Origin: Streptomyces chromofuscus
GTDB lineage: Bacteria; Actinomycetota; Actinomycetes; Streptomycetales; Streptomycetaceae
Assembly: GCF_015160875.1 (NCBI RefSeq)
Contig: NZ_CP063374.1
Coordinates: 5,645,501 to 5,709,500 of the forward strand
DNA length: 64,000 nt
Reading direction: 5' to 3'
The position numbers were made by a program, and so were the translations under genes. Positions 16,561-24,352 of the stretch are shown piece by piece. The notes below the pieces were generated by a model. It saw nothing but the letters and a program-made list of their open reading frames with translations. It was not told the DNA's origin and did not search any database. How positions within the stretch are numbered: position 1 is the first letter of the stretch; each line of letters opens with the position of its first letter.

Positions 16561-17286
16561 TCAGCCCAGCTTCTCCAACTGCGCCTCGATCGCCGCCTCC
16601 GGAATCGCGCTCTTCTCCGGCGTCAGCATGTTCACCCCGTAGAACGCCGCGATCACCCCGCCCTCGCGCACCACCGTGTACGTCATCTGCACGGACTGCT
16701 TGCCCACCACGTTCGTGATGCGGTAGCTGACCGCGTCGTCCGCCAGGGACGGGTCCTTGAGCTGCTTCACGTTCTTGTAGGTGAGGCCGAGCGTCTTGAA
16801 GCCGTCGCACTTCTTCAGGGAGGTGCGCAGGTCGGACATGACCCGCTCGGCGTTCTTCTCCGAGTGGGAGGCCAGCCACATCGAGCCGATCGTGGCGTTC
16901 GTCGCCTCCGTGGGTTCAAGTGAGCGGTGCTCCACGCTCACCGCCTCGATGTGGGTGTAGCCGCCGGCGAGGCTCGCGATCGGCTGGCACTCGGGCTTGT
17001 CGGCCGTCATGCCCCGGCCTGCCTCGGCATCCGCCTTGGAAACCTGCTTGAACGCGAAGCCCGTGCTCTTTCCGGAGATCGTGGCCTTTTCCAAAGCCTG
17101 GGGATCCAGCGCGCCGATCCGCTTGGCCTCGGCGGCCTTCTTTTGCTCCTCAGTCGATGTCGCGCCGGCGCTCGGGGAGGACTTCGCCTTTTTGTCGTCG
17201 GATCCGTCCGAATTGCTGCTGCACGCGGATGTCACCAGCAGGGCCGGCAATACAGTGACGACCGGGAGGACCCTACGCAATCTCAT
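16561..17286 (-). CDS. Secreted lipoprotein of unknown function
   Basis: 241 residues from ATG at 17286, with AGGA 6 bases before; a longer in-frame start at 17319 lacks a ribosome site. The signal peptide ends in the lipobox LVTSAC, so the mature protein would be lipid-anchored on Cys after about 21 residues. A charged, low-complexity linker (SSNSDGSDDKKAKSSPSAGA) leads to a globular domain of about 180 residues with two further cysteines (KPECQPI and KKCDGF) that may form a disulfide. The end, SYRITNVVGKQSVQMTYTVV and AIPEAAIEAQLEKLG, recurs in the broken copy on its left. Its fold resembles sensor-type extracellular domains, but this is a weak impression. Confidence 0.8.
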   Translation of the reverse strand: MRLRRVLPVVTVLPALLVTSACSSNSDGSDDKKAKSSPSAGATSTEEQKKAAEAKRIGALDPQALEKATISGKSTGFAFKQVSKADAEAGRGMTADKPECQPIASLAGGYTHIEAVSVEHRSLEPTEATNATIGSMWLASHSEKNAERVMSDLRTSLKKCDGFKTLGLTYKNVKQLKDPSLADDAVSYRITNVVGKQSVQMTYTVVREGGVIAAFYGVNMLTPEKSAIPEAAIEAQLEKLG

Positions 17287-17358
17287 GCTCGTTCCTGACA
17301 TGCTCGGCGGGTGAGGCATTAGCGAAAGGATCTTACCGTTGAATACGTAATTCGCTTA

Positions 17359-18045
17359 TTACGTTTTGGCTTCGCCCGTCTCTGCCGCGCCCGTCCCCGC
17401 CGGGCCTGCCTCTGACGCGCCGGCCGCGCCCGCCACCCCCGCCAGCCCCAGCAGCAGCACCCGCGTCAGACCCCGAACCCACTCCTCGTCCACCGGCTCC
17501 GCGCTCACCAGCGAGCGGTGCACGACCGAGCCCGCCACCATGTCGAAGATGAGGTCCACCGTGCGGGCGGACTCCGCGGGGTCTGTCTCCGGTGGGAGCT
17601 CCCCGCGGCGTTGGGCGCGTGCCCGGCCCTCCACGACCAGGCGTTTCTGGCGTTCCACGATCGACCCGCGGATGCGCTCGCGCAGCGCGTCGTCCCGCGT
17701 CGACTCCGCCACCACCGCCATCAGCCCGCTCCGCGCCTCCGGGCGGGCCAGGATCGCCGCGAACTGCAGGACCACGCCCTCGACGTCGCCGGCCAGGGTG
17801 CCGCTGTCGGGCAGGCGCAGTTCGTCGAAGAGTTCCGCCACCGCGTCGACGACCAGTTCGTTCTTGCCCGCCCAGCGGCGGTAGAGCGTCGTCTTCGCGA
17901 CCCCGGCCCGGGCCGCGACGTCCCCCAACGTGAGCCTCGACCAGCCCAGTTCCACCAGGGCTGCCCGGGTCGCGGCCAGGATCGCCGCGTCGGCGGCGGC
18001 GCTGCGCGGGCGTCCGGTGCGGCTGGCGGGGGTGCGGCTCGGCAT
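17359..18045 (-). CDS. TetR-family transcriptional regulator
   Basis: 228 residues from ATG at 18045. The HTH lies at about residues 20-66 with LTLGDVAARAGVAKTTLYRR as the recognition region and the usual YRRWAGKNELV turn. The C-terminal domain (EARSGLMAVVAESTRDDALR, then DLIFDMVAGSVVHRSL) fits the TetR subfamilies often paired with efflux or redox genes. The last 30 residues are Ala/Gly-rich. A perfect dyad 96 bases upstream at 18141-18157 is its likely operator and also lies before the divergent thioredoxin-like gene. Confidence 0.88.
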   Translation of the reverse strand: MPSRTPASRTGRPRSAAADAAILAATRAALVELGWSRLTLGDVAARAGVAKTTLYRRWAGKNELVVDAVAELFDELRLPDSGTLAGDVEGVVLQFAAILARPEARSGLMAVVAESTRDDALRERIRGSIVERQKRLVVEGRARAQRRGELPPETDPAESARTVDLIFDMVAGSVVHRSLVSAEPVDEEWVRGLTRVLLLGLAGVAGAAGASEAGPAGTGAAETGEAKT

Positions 18046-18140
18046 CCCCCGACCATATCCGTGACCGATTTGGGTGGGGCTCCGGTGGCAGTGAGGGAGA
18101 TCACCGGGTGAGGGTGCCGCGGATGCCCCGCCTGCCGTTA

Positions 18141-18157
18141 CGCTACGACTCGTAGCG
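18141..18157. promoter_or_regulatory. Candidate TetR operator
   Basis: CGCTACGA-c-TCGTAGCG: perfect 8-base arms around one base. It lies 96 bases upstream of the TetR ATG and 161 bases upstream of the divergent thioredoxin-like gene. The flanks (ttac before, aaag after) make it locally AT-richer, as in a -10 region. Autoregulation by the TetR protein is the simplest reading. Confidence 0.6.
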
Positions 18158-18317
18158 AAAGCTCATGTGGGTGACCTGTTCTTCCGTCCCGTACGGAGGC
18201 TCCGGCGGCGCACGCGAGCGACGACCACGGGCGTGGGGTGGGGACCCGGCGCCGTACGCGGGCACGGCTTTCACGGCGGTTTTCACAGACACGCGGGGAA
18301 CGGGGGAGGATAGACGC

Positions 18318-19292
18318 ATGCAGCCACGGAACATGTCCATGAGCGGCGTCGTCGACCTCGCCGCGGTCAAGGCGGCCCAGGAGGCCAGGGCGAAGGCGGA
18401 GCAGGCGCGCGCCGCAGCGGCCCGGCAGGGCGGAGGCGGGGCCGTCTCCCCGGCCGATCTCGTCATCGACGTCGACGAGGCCGGATTCGAGCGCGACGTC
18501 CTCCAGCGCTCCACCGAGGTCCCGGTCGTCATCGACTTCTGGGCCGAGTGGTGTCAGCCCTGCAAGCAGCTCAGCCCCGTGCTGGAGCGGCTTGCCGTCG
18601 AGTACAACGGGCGCTTCGTCCTCGCCAAGATCGATGTCGACGCCAACCAGATGCTGATGCAGCAGTTCGGGATCCAGGGGATCCCGGCGGTCTTCGCGGT
18701 CGTCGCGGGCCAGGCGCTGCCGCTCTTCCAGGGCGCGGCCGGTGAGGCGCAGATCCGGCAGACCCTCGACCAGTTGGTCACCGTCGCCGAGCAGCGTTTC
18801 GGGCTGACCGGTCTGACCGTCGACCCGGAGGCCGAGCCGGGCGGCGGCCAGGCGCCCGCCGAGGTGCCGGCCGGTCCCTACGACGCCGCGCTGAACGCCG
18901 CCGCGCAGGCGCTGGACGCGGGTGACATGGGCGGTGCCGTCCAGGCGTACAAGAACGTCCTCGCCGACGACCCGGGCAACCCGGAGGCCAAACTCGGGCT
19001 CGCGCAGGCGGAGTTGCTCCAGCGGGTGCAGGGGCTGGACCCGCAGCAGGTGCGCAAGGACGCGGCCGACCGGCCGGCCGACGCGCAGGCGCAGATCGCG
19101 GCGGCCGACCTGGATCTGGTGGGCGGTCACGTGGAGGACGCCTTCGGGCGGCTCATCGACGCCGTGCGGCGTACGGCGGGCGACGACCGGGACGCCGTAC
19201 GACTGCGGTTGCTGGAGCTGTTCGAGGTGGTCGGCGCGGAGGATCCGCGGGTGACGGCGGCCCGTCGGGCGCTGGCACGCGCGCTGTTCTGA
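18318..19292 (+). CDS. Thioredoxin-fold/TPR co-chaperone-like protein (CnoX/YbbN type)
   Basis: 324 residues from ATG at 18318, preceded by GGGGGAGG. After a charged helix (residues 1-45, Ala/Glu/Lys-rich) comes a thioredoxin domain with the active-site motif WAEWCQPCKQ and a cis-Pro region GIQGIPAVFAV. The C-terminal half holds tetratricopeptide-like repeats (AAQALDAGDMGGAVQAYKNV, then LAQAELLQRVQGLD). Thioredoxin plus TPR is the architecture of E. coli YbbN/CnoX, a chaperone-linked holdase. Unlike some members it keeps both active-site cysteines. The divergent TetR gene and shared palindrome suggest common control. Confidence 0.87.
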   Translation: MQPRNMSMSGVVDLAAVKAAQEARAKAEQARAAAARQGGGGAVSPADLVIDVDEAGFERDVLQRSTEVPVVIDFWAEWCQPCKQLSPVLERLAVEYNGRFVLAKIDVDANQMLMQQFGIQGIPAVFAVVAGQALPLFQGAAGEAQIRQTLDQLVTVAEQRFGLTGLTVDPEAEPGGGQAPAEVPAGPYDAALNAAAQALDAGDMGGAVQAYKNVLADDPGNPEAKLGLAQAELLQRVQGLDPQQVRKDAADRPADAQAQIAAADLDLVGGHVEDAFGRLIDAVRRTAGDDRDAVRLRLLELFEVVGAEDPRVTAARRALARALF

Positions 19293-19380
19293 GCGGCGCG
19301 CCGGAGGCCCGGATCGAGGCCGGTCGCCGAGCGTCGGGGCGGTTGCGCCCTGAGTGAGGGACTGTCCGACAGAACGTCAG

Positions 19381-19420
19381 AGCGGCCGCGCTTTACCAAA
19401 TCTTGGTAATCGCGGCCGCT
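19381..19420 (+). terminator. Strong two-part hairpin after the thioredoxin/TPR gene
   Basis: Outer arms agcggccgcg (19381-19390) and cgcggccgct (19411-19420) enclose an inner dyad ttaccaa-atc-ttggtaa (19393-19409), giving one long nearly continuous stem. There is no T-run after it, so it may be a factor-independent terminator of the GC-rich actinobacterial kind or a protein-binding site. It lies 89 bases after the stop at 19292. Confidence 0.5.
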
Positions 19421-19421
19421 G

Positions 19422-19565
19422 TTACTGCGAGTAAGTCGTGGGCGTTGATCTGTCGGAGTCTGTCCATCGATCAATAGTTTTGTCCTGCCCCTAACTGCCA
19501 CCGAGTGTCGCTGACCGAGTCCCGCTGGTCGTTGTTCGGTTATCCGGCCGTTACTAGCGAGTAAC
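19422..19565. promoter_or_regulatory. Two related palindromes in the leader of the DUF6230 gene
   Basis: TTACT-gcg-AGTAA lies at 19422-19434 and GTTACT-agcg-AGTAAC at 19550-19565. They are 128 bases apart and share both half-sites, with spacers differing by one base. They sit in a 649-base gap (19293-19941) that holds no convincing gene on either strand. The remainder of the gap, up to the aaggagga ribosome site at 19931-19938, shows nothing else I can name. Repeated near-identical dyads suggest a TetR-type regulator binding twice. Confidence 0.5.
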
Positions 19566-19941
19566 GAACCCCCTTGTGCGGGCGGCGAGAATGCACCACG
19601 ATCGGCGACGCTCGGTCCATTCCCGCACCCCGACATCCAATCGGGCCGCGGGACTACCTGGGTCCCCACCGAGCAGAGCCGACGTCCCTGGCGCCGGCTC
19701 TTGGGCAGGGGGGTCTTCGCCCACCCGGCGAAGCCTGTCCAGCAAGGTTGTGCGTGATGCGTGTCAGGCGCGACCAGTGGTTGTCGCTCGGGGGTGATCG
19801 CCGGTGATTCGGGCGCCGTTGTGCGCCGCCGAGTCGGGCGCTCTCCTTTCCGAGGACGTAGCACTTCTCCCATCCCTGCCCGGTTGAGCTCTCTTTGGGG
19901 TCTGGTCGGGGCAGGCGATGTACGTCCGAGAAGGAGGAATT

Positions 19942-20583
19942 ATGGAGTCCCAAGTGCGTGGTGGGACCAGATGGAAGCGGTTCGCTGTGGTCATGGTGCC
20001 CAGCGTCGCCGCCGCGGCATGTGTGGGTGTCGGGCTTGCGCAGGGTGCGCTGGCCGCGTCGTTCAGCGTCTCCGGCCAGCAGTTCAAGGTGAAGGCCGCT
20101 CACCTGCACGGTGAGGGTTTCGCCCAGTACGGCGGCATAGACGAGGTCTACACCTCGGTCGAGGGCAAGACGAAGAAGAAGGTCCCGGTCGCGATCTCGT
20201 CGTTCGACACCGCGACGATCACCAAGATGTGCCAGTCGGTCAAGACGGACATCCCCTTCGTGGGATCGATCTACCTCCGTCTTGAGGCGGGCAACAACGC
20301 GAAGAAGCCGGTCGAGGCCGAAAACCTCTACATCGACGTCGCGCAGCTGGACGCCGATGCGGAGTTCAAGAACATCGACATCGGTATCGCGGTCCAGGAC
20401 AAGACGCGTGGCCCCGCCAACAAGGACAGGGCCACCACCCTGCCGGGTGGCTTCGCCCAGCAGGCGGAGTCGGCCGACCTCTACGGCGTCGAGCAGACGG
20501 CGTGGGCGACCACGGCCGGCACGTTCAAGCTCAGCGGTCTGTCGATGCGTCTGGGCGCGGACCCCAAGATGGAGTGCTACTGA
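19942..20583 (+). CDS. DUF6230-family secreted protein
   Basis: 213 residues from ATG at 19942, with AAGGAGGA directly before; an ATG 24 bases earlier precedes the ribosome site and is rejected. A Lys/Arg n-region (RWKRFAVVMV) and hydrophobic core VPSVAAAACVGVGLAQGALA end at ALAASF, so it is a Sec substrate or single-pass membrane protein. The mature part (SFSVSGQQFKVKAAHLHGEG, LYIDVAQLDADAEFKNIDIG, and AWATTAGTFKLSGLSMRLG near the end) is typical of DUF6230. The family occurs in actinomycetes, commonly next to DUF6114; its function is unknown. It heads a three-gene module. Confidence 0.85.
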   Translation: MESQVRGGTRWKRFAVVMVPSVAAAACVGVGLAQGALAASFSVSGQQFKVKAAHLHGEGFAQYGGIDEVYTSVEGKTKKKVPVAISSFDTATITKMCQSVKTDIPFVGSIYLRLEAGNNAKKPVEAENLYIDVAQLDADAEFKNIDIGIAVQDKTRGPANKDRATTLPGGFAQQAESADLYGVEQTAWATTAGTFKLSGLSMRLGADPKMECY

Positions 20584-20770
20584 CGGCTCCCGTCACCGGG
20601 GTGTTTTGGGGTAGTTGAGCTGCCCTCGGGGGCGGGGAGGCCGTCGCTTCTCCGCCCCGCCGGCCCGGTCCGTCCGAGCGTCGGCACCCTCACAGACTCA
20701 CACTTCCGGCTTCTCCACGCCTACGGCCGAGCCGGTACGAACTTCCACCGGACCCAGGGAGCTGTTTTCC

Positions 20771-21361
20771 ATGAGTGCCGAGACTCCGGTCCAGAGCGCC
20801 GGGACCTTCACCCGGTTGCGTCTGCGATTCCGTGACTGGCGGGGCACCCGGCCGTTCTGGGCGGGCCTGTTCACCCTGCTCGGCGGGGTGCCGATCGCCT
20901 ACTTCCCGTATGCCACGCTCAAGCTCGGAACCATGTCGATCGCCATGGCGACCACCGCGGGTGCCGGTTCGCTGATCATCGGCGTCCTGCTGATCACGCT
21001 GGGCCTGACCATGTGGTTCCAGCAGGCCACGCGCTTCTTCGCCGGTGTCGCGGCGATCCTCCTGGCGCTGGTGTCCCTGGTGGTCTCCAACATCGGTGGC
21101 TTCCTGGTCGGTTTCCTGCTGGCCATGGTCGGTGGCGCGCTGGCCCTGTCGTGGGCGCCGGGCACGGCGGAGCCCGCGGATGCCGGGCAGCGGGACGCCG
21201 ACCAGGGCCCGTCCGGTGACGGCAGCGACGAGACCGGGCCGGGCACCACTCCTGAGGCGCCCGAGGACAACGCCGTCGAGCCGGACGAGTCGCACTCCCC
21301 GCAGGGCCCCGTCGACGGCTCTCGGGCAGAGGAGCCGAAGGGGGCCCACCATGTCGGCTGA
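20771..21361 (+). CDS. DUF6114-family membrane protein
   Basis: 196 residues from ATG at 20771, with AGGGAG upstream. After RFRDWRGTRPFWAGLFTLLG come four hydrophobic helices at about residues 30-50, 58-82, 88-110 and 112-130 (IAYFPYATLKLG, AGAGSLIIGVLLITLGLTMW, FAGVAAILLALVSLVVSNIG, GFLVGFLLAMVGGALALSW). An acidic, Gln/Asp/Glu-rich cytoplasmic or wall-side tail of about 60 residues follows. RPFWAGL and SNIGGFLVG are family hallmarks. Its stop overlaps the start of the next gene by 11 bases, so translation is probably coupled. Confidence 0.86.
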   Translation: MSAETPVQSAGTFTRLRLRFRDWRGTRPFWAGLFTLLGGVPIAYFPYATLKLGTMSIAMATTAGAGSLIIGVLLITLGLTMWFQQATRFFAGVAAILLALVSLVVSNIGGFLVGFLLAMVGGALALSWAPGTAEPADAGQRDADQGPSGDGSDETGPGTTPEAPEDNAVEPDESHSPQGPVDGSRAEEPKGAHHVG

Positions 21362-22718
21362 CGAGGTCCGGGGCGAAAGCTCTGCGGCCTCGCCAGCGAC
21401 GAGAACGGGGCCGCGTCACGCCGCCCCCAAGAAGCCACTGTTCACCAGGATCCAGGTACCGGCCGGCCGTGCGATAGCCGTGGCGGCGATGCCCACGGCG
21501 ATCCTCATGGGGATGGGGTTCACGCCGAAGCTGGCCCTCGCGGACGACCGGCCGGCGCCCAGGAGCCTGACGGCCGAGGAGTACGAGGACTGCCTGGCGC
21601 TCATCGAGGACGCCACCGCCTCGCCTTCGCCGTCCGCCTCGGCGAGCGAAACCCAGTCCACCCAGCCGAGCCCCTCGGCTTCGGAAGGGGCCGACTCCCC
21701 GGCACCGTCGGCGACTTCGGGCACCTCGGACGGTGACGCGTCGGGCGACGGCGCGGCGGACAACGGCTCTTCGTCGGATTCAGGTTCCGACGACGACGCC
21801 GAGCCGGCGCCGGCCCCGTCCGCCACCGGGGACCAGGAGCCGCAGGACGCGGCTCCGGCGCCGAGCGAGCCCGAGTCCGGGTCCGACGGCGGTGGCGTGC
21901 TGGACGCCATCGGCGACACGGTCACGGGCGTGGTCGACGGCATCACGGGACTCGGCGAGGACACGGAGACGGCTACGCCGACTCCCACGCAGACGCCCTC
22001 GCCGTCCGCCTCGACGGGTGCGGGAGAGGACACGTCGGCGGGCGACGACACCTCCGGCGACACGAGCGGCTCCGGCGACTCCGGGAAGGACACGGCCGGC
22101 TCCGGGAAGGTCACCGACCAGGCCGGGGACGCCGCCGACGAGGTCACGGACGCGGTGTCGGACGCGGCCGGGGAGACGGAAGGAGCGGCGGACGAGGCCA
22201 CGGCCTCCCCGACCCCCTCCGCGAGCTCCACCACGGACCCGGATGACTGCCCGATCGCCACGGACGCCGAGGGCGGGATCGACAACAAGCTCCTGCTGCC
22301 GGACAACCCCTGGTACCTGAACGCCAGTTCGCTCACCCTCAAGGGCGCCGACTACCAGGGCGTCGTGAAGGTCAAGACCGCCTCCGGCAAGGTCAAGGAA
22401 GTCCTGAAGTACGTCGTCTCCGACGGCACGGACATCGGCGACCTGCACCAGATGGTGAAGGACGAGCAGTCGGGCAAGACGTACCACGTGCAGGCGGACA
22501 AGGGCTCCACGTCCACGATCACCGACGGCGACACGCTGATGTACACCGAGAAGATCTCCGGCAACCTCTTCGGCCTGATCCCGATCACCTTCAGCCCGGA
22601 GAACCCGCCCCCGCTGAACATCCCGCTGATCTACTTCACGAACGTGAAGGTCCAGCAGGCCGGCCAGTTCGGCGGAACCCTGCATGTGCCGGGACTCTCG
22701 TCGTACATCACCAACTGA
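21351..22718 (+). CDS. Secreted Ser/Asp/Thr-rich protein of the DUF6230/DUF6114 module
   Basis: 455 residues from ATG at 21351. The hydrophobic segment VPAGRAIAVAAMPTAILMGM at about residues 35-55 and the ALAD site mark an unusually distal signal sequence behind a positively charged, Pro/Ala-rich leader. Residues ~70-300 are a low-complexity stalk rich in Ser, Thr, Ala, Asp and Pro, probably spanning the wall. The last 150 residues form a compact domain starting DDCPIATDAEGGIDNKLLLP and including LSSYITN at the end. No sortase motif is visible. It belongs with the two genes before it and ends at a strong terminator. Function unknown. Confidence 0.8.
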   Translation: MSADEVRGESSAASPATRTGPRHAAPKKPLFTRIQVPAGRAIAVAAMPTAILMGMGFTPKLALADDRPAPRSLTAEEYEDCLALIEDATASPSPSASASETQSTQPSPSASEGADSPAPSATSGTSDGDASGDGAADNGSSSDSGSDDDAEPAPAPSATGDQEPQDAAPAPSEPESGSDGGGVLDAIGDTVTGVVDGITGLGEDTETATPTPTQTPSPSASTGAGEDTSAGDDTSGDTSGSGDSGKDTAGSGKVTDQAGDAADEVTDAVSDAAGETEGAADEATASPTPSASSTTDPDDCPIATDAEGGIDNKLLLPDNPWYLNASSLTLKGADYQGVVKVKTASGKVKEVLKYVVSDGTDIGDLHQMVKDEQSGKTYHVQADKGSTSTITDGDTLMYTEKISGNLFGLIPITFSPENPPPLNIPLIYFTNVKVQQAGQFGGTLHVPGLSSYITN

Positions 22719-22759
22719 GCCGACCGGCCCCACAAGCCCGTTCGGGAGCCGCACACGAG

Positions 22760-22802
22760 CTGTGGCCCGGTTTCCCCGCCTGCGCGGGGGACCGGGCCAC
22801 AG
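22760..22802. terminator. Bidirectional terminator between the DUF6114 module and pyk
   Basis: The arms ctgtggcccggt (22760-22771) and accgggccacag (22791-22802) pair perfectly, with an inner ccccgc/gcgggg pairing extending the stem. It lies between two convergent genes, 41 bases after the first stop and 28 bases before the pyk stop, and can serve both. Confidence 0.85.
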
Positions 22803-22829
22803 TTCTGTGCGTACTGAGTGAGGCGGGCC

Positions 22830-24257
22830 TCAGTCGTTGGTGCCGCCCAAGTGGTGGACGCGGACCATGTTCGTGGTGCCGGGGACGCCGGGGGGCGAGC
22901 CCGCCGTGATGATGACGATGTCGCCGGGGCTGAAGCGCCTGAGCTTGGCGATCTCCTGGTCCACCAGGTCGACCATCTCGTCGGTGCTGTTCACGAACGG
23001 CACGACGTGCGACTCGACGCCCCAGCTCAGCGTCAGCTGGTTCCGGGTGGACTCGTCCGTGGTGTACGCGATGATCGGCTGGGCCGCGCGGTAGCGGCTC
23101 AGCCGGCGGGCCGTGTCACCGGACTGGGTGAACGCCACCAGGCCCTTGCCGCCGAGGAAGTCCGCGATCTCGGCGGCCGCGCGGGCCACCGAACCGCCCT
23201 GCGTGCGGGGCTTCTTGCCGGGGACGAGGGGCTGCAGGCCCTTCGACAGCAGCTCCTGCTCCGCCGCCTGGACGATCTTCGACATCGTCTTGACCGTCTC
23301 GATCGGGTAGGCGCCGACCGAGGACTCCGCGCTCAGCATCACCGCGTCCGCACCGTCCAGGATCGCGTTGGCCACGTCGGACGCCTCGGCGCGGGTCGGG
23401 CGGGAGTTGGTGATCATCGACTCCATCATCTGGGTCGCCACGATCACCGGCTTGGCGTTGCGCCGGCACAGCTCGATCAGGCGCTTCTGCACCATCGGGA
23501 CCTTCTCGAGCGGGTACTCGACGGCGAGGTCGCCACGCGCGACCATCACACCGTCGAACGCCATCACGACGTCCTCCATGTTCGCCACCGCCTGCGGCTT
23601 CTCCACCTTGGCGATGACCGGGACGCGCCGGCCCTCCTCGTCCATGACCTTGTGGACGTCGTTGATGTCCTTGGCGTCCCGGACGAAGGAGAGGGCGACC
23701 AGGTCGCAGCCCATGCGCAGCGCGAACCGGAGGTCCTCGACGTCCTTCTCGGACAGGGCCGGGACGTTCACCGCCGCGCCGGGCAGGTTGATGCCCTTGT
23801 GGTCGGAGATGACGCCGCCCTCGATGACGATCGTCCGCACCCGCGAGCCCTCGACGTCCAGCACCTTCAGCTCGACGTTGCCGTCGTTGATGAGGATCTG
23901 GTCGCCGCGGTCGACGTCGCCGGGCAGGCCCTTGTAGGTCGTGCCGCAGATCGTCTTGTCGCCGGGGACGTCCTCGGTGGTGATGACGAACTCGTCACCG
24001 CGCACCAGTTCCACCGGCCCCTCGGCGAACGTCGCGAGCCGGATCTTCGGGCCCTGCAGGTCGGCGAGGACCCCGACGGCCCGGCCGGTCTCCTTCGCGG
24101 CGGCACGGACGCGGTCGTACCGCCCCTGGTGTTCGGCGTGCGTGCCGTGGCTGAAGTTGAAACGGGCAACGTTCATGCCCGCCTCGATCAGCGCGACCAG
24201 TTGCTCGTGGGAGTCGACCGCGGGGCCGAGAGTACAGACGATTTTCGAACGGCGCAT
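22830..24257 (-). CDS. pyk: Pyruvate kinase
   Basis: 475 residues, full length for a bacterial type. It converts phosphoenolpyruvate and ADP to pyruvate and ATP. Visible motifs are RRSKIVCTLGPAVDSHEQLV and NVARFNFSHGTHAEH at the N-terminus, the substrate and Mg2+ signature around VIAKVEKPQAVANMEDVVMA, MVARGDLAVEYPLEKVPMVQ, and TQMMESMITNSRPTRAEASD. The C-terminal allosteric domain is complete. ATG at 24257. It is transcribed leftwards, separately from ackA-pta, with 95 bases between them. Streptomyces commonly have two pyruvate kinases; which one this is cannot be settled here. Confidence 0.95.
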   Translation of the reverse strand: MRRSKIVCTLGPAVDSHEQLVALIEAGMNVARFNFSHGTHAEHQGRYDRVRAAAKETGRAVGVLADLQGPKIRLATFAEGPVELVRGDEFVITTEDVPGDKTICGTTYKGLPGDVDRGDQILINDGNVELKVLDVEGSRVRTIVIEGGVISDHKGINLPGAAVNVPALSEKDVEDLRFALRMGCDLVALSFVRDAKDINDVHKVMDEEGRRVPVIAKVEKPQAVANMEDVVMAFDGVMVARGDLAVEYPLEKVPMVQKRLIELCRRNAKPVIVATQMMESMITNSRPTRAEASDVANAILDGADAVMLSAESSVGAYPIETVKTMSKIVQAAEQELLSKGLQPLVPGKKPRTQGGSVARAAAEIADFLGGKGLVAFTQSGDTARRLSRYRAAQPIIAYTTDESTRNQLTLSWGVESHVVPFVNSTDEMVDLVDQEIAKLRRFSPGDIVIITAGSPPGVPGTTNMVRVHHLGGTND

Positions 24258-24352
24258 GGGGCGATCCTATCGGTTTGTTTCGCTGCGGAATATTCCGTCT
24301 GGCGGAAAATACAAAAGGGCGGGATGCCGCTCAGGTGAGGTCCTGTGACGGG

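Noticed and set aside
19127..19873. Open frames on the minus strand in the leader before the DUF6230 gene
   Set aside because: They overlap the 3' end of the thioredoxin/TPR gene, lack ribosome sites, and have no family pattern or codon bias typical of this genome.
22830..24257. A 506-codon open frame on the plus strand across pyk
   Set aside because: Pyruvate kinase on the minus strand has all family motifs; the opposite frame gives a His/Arg/Asp-rich product with no recognisable domain.
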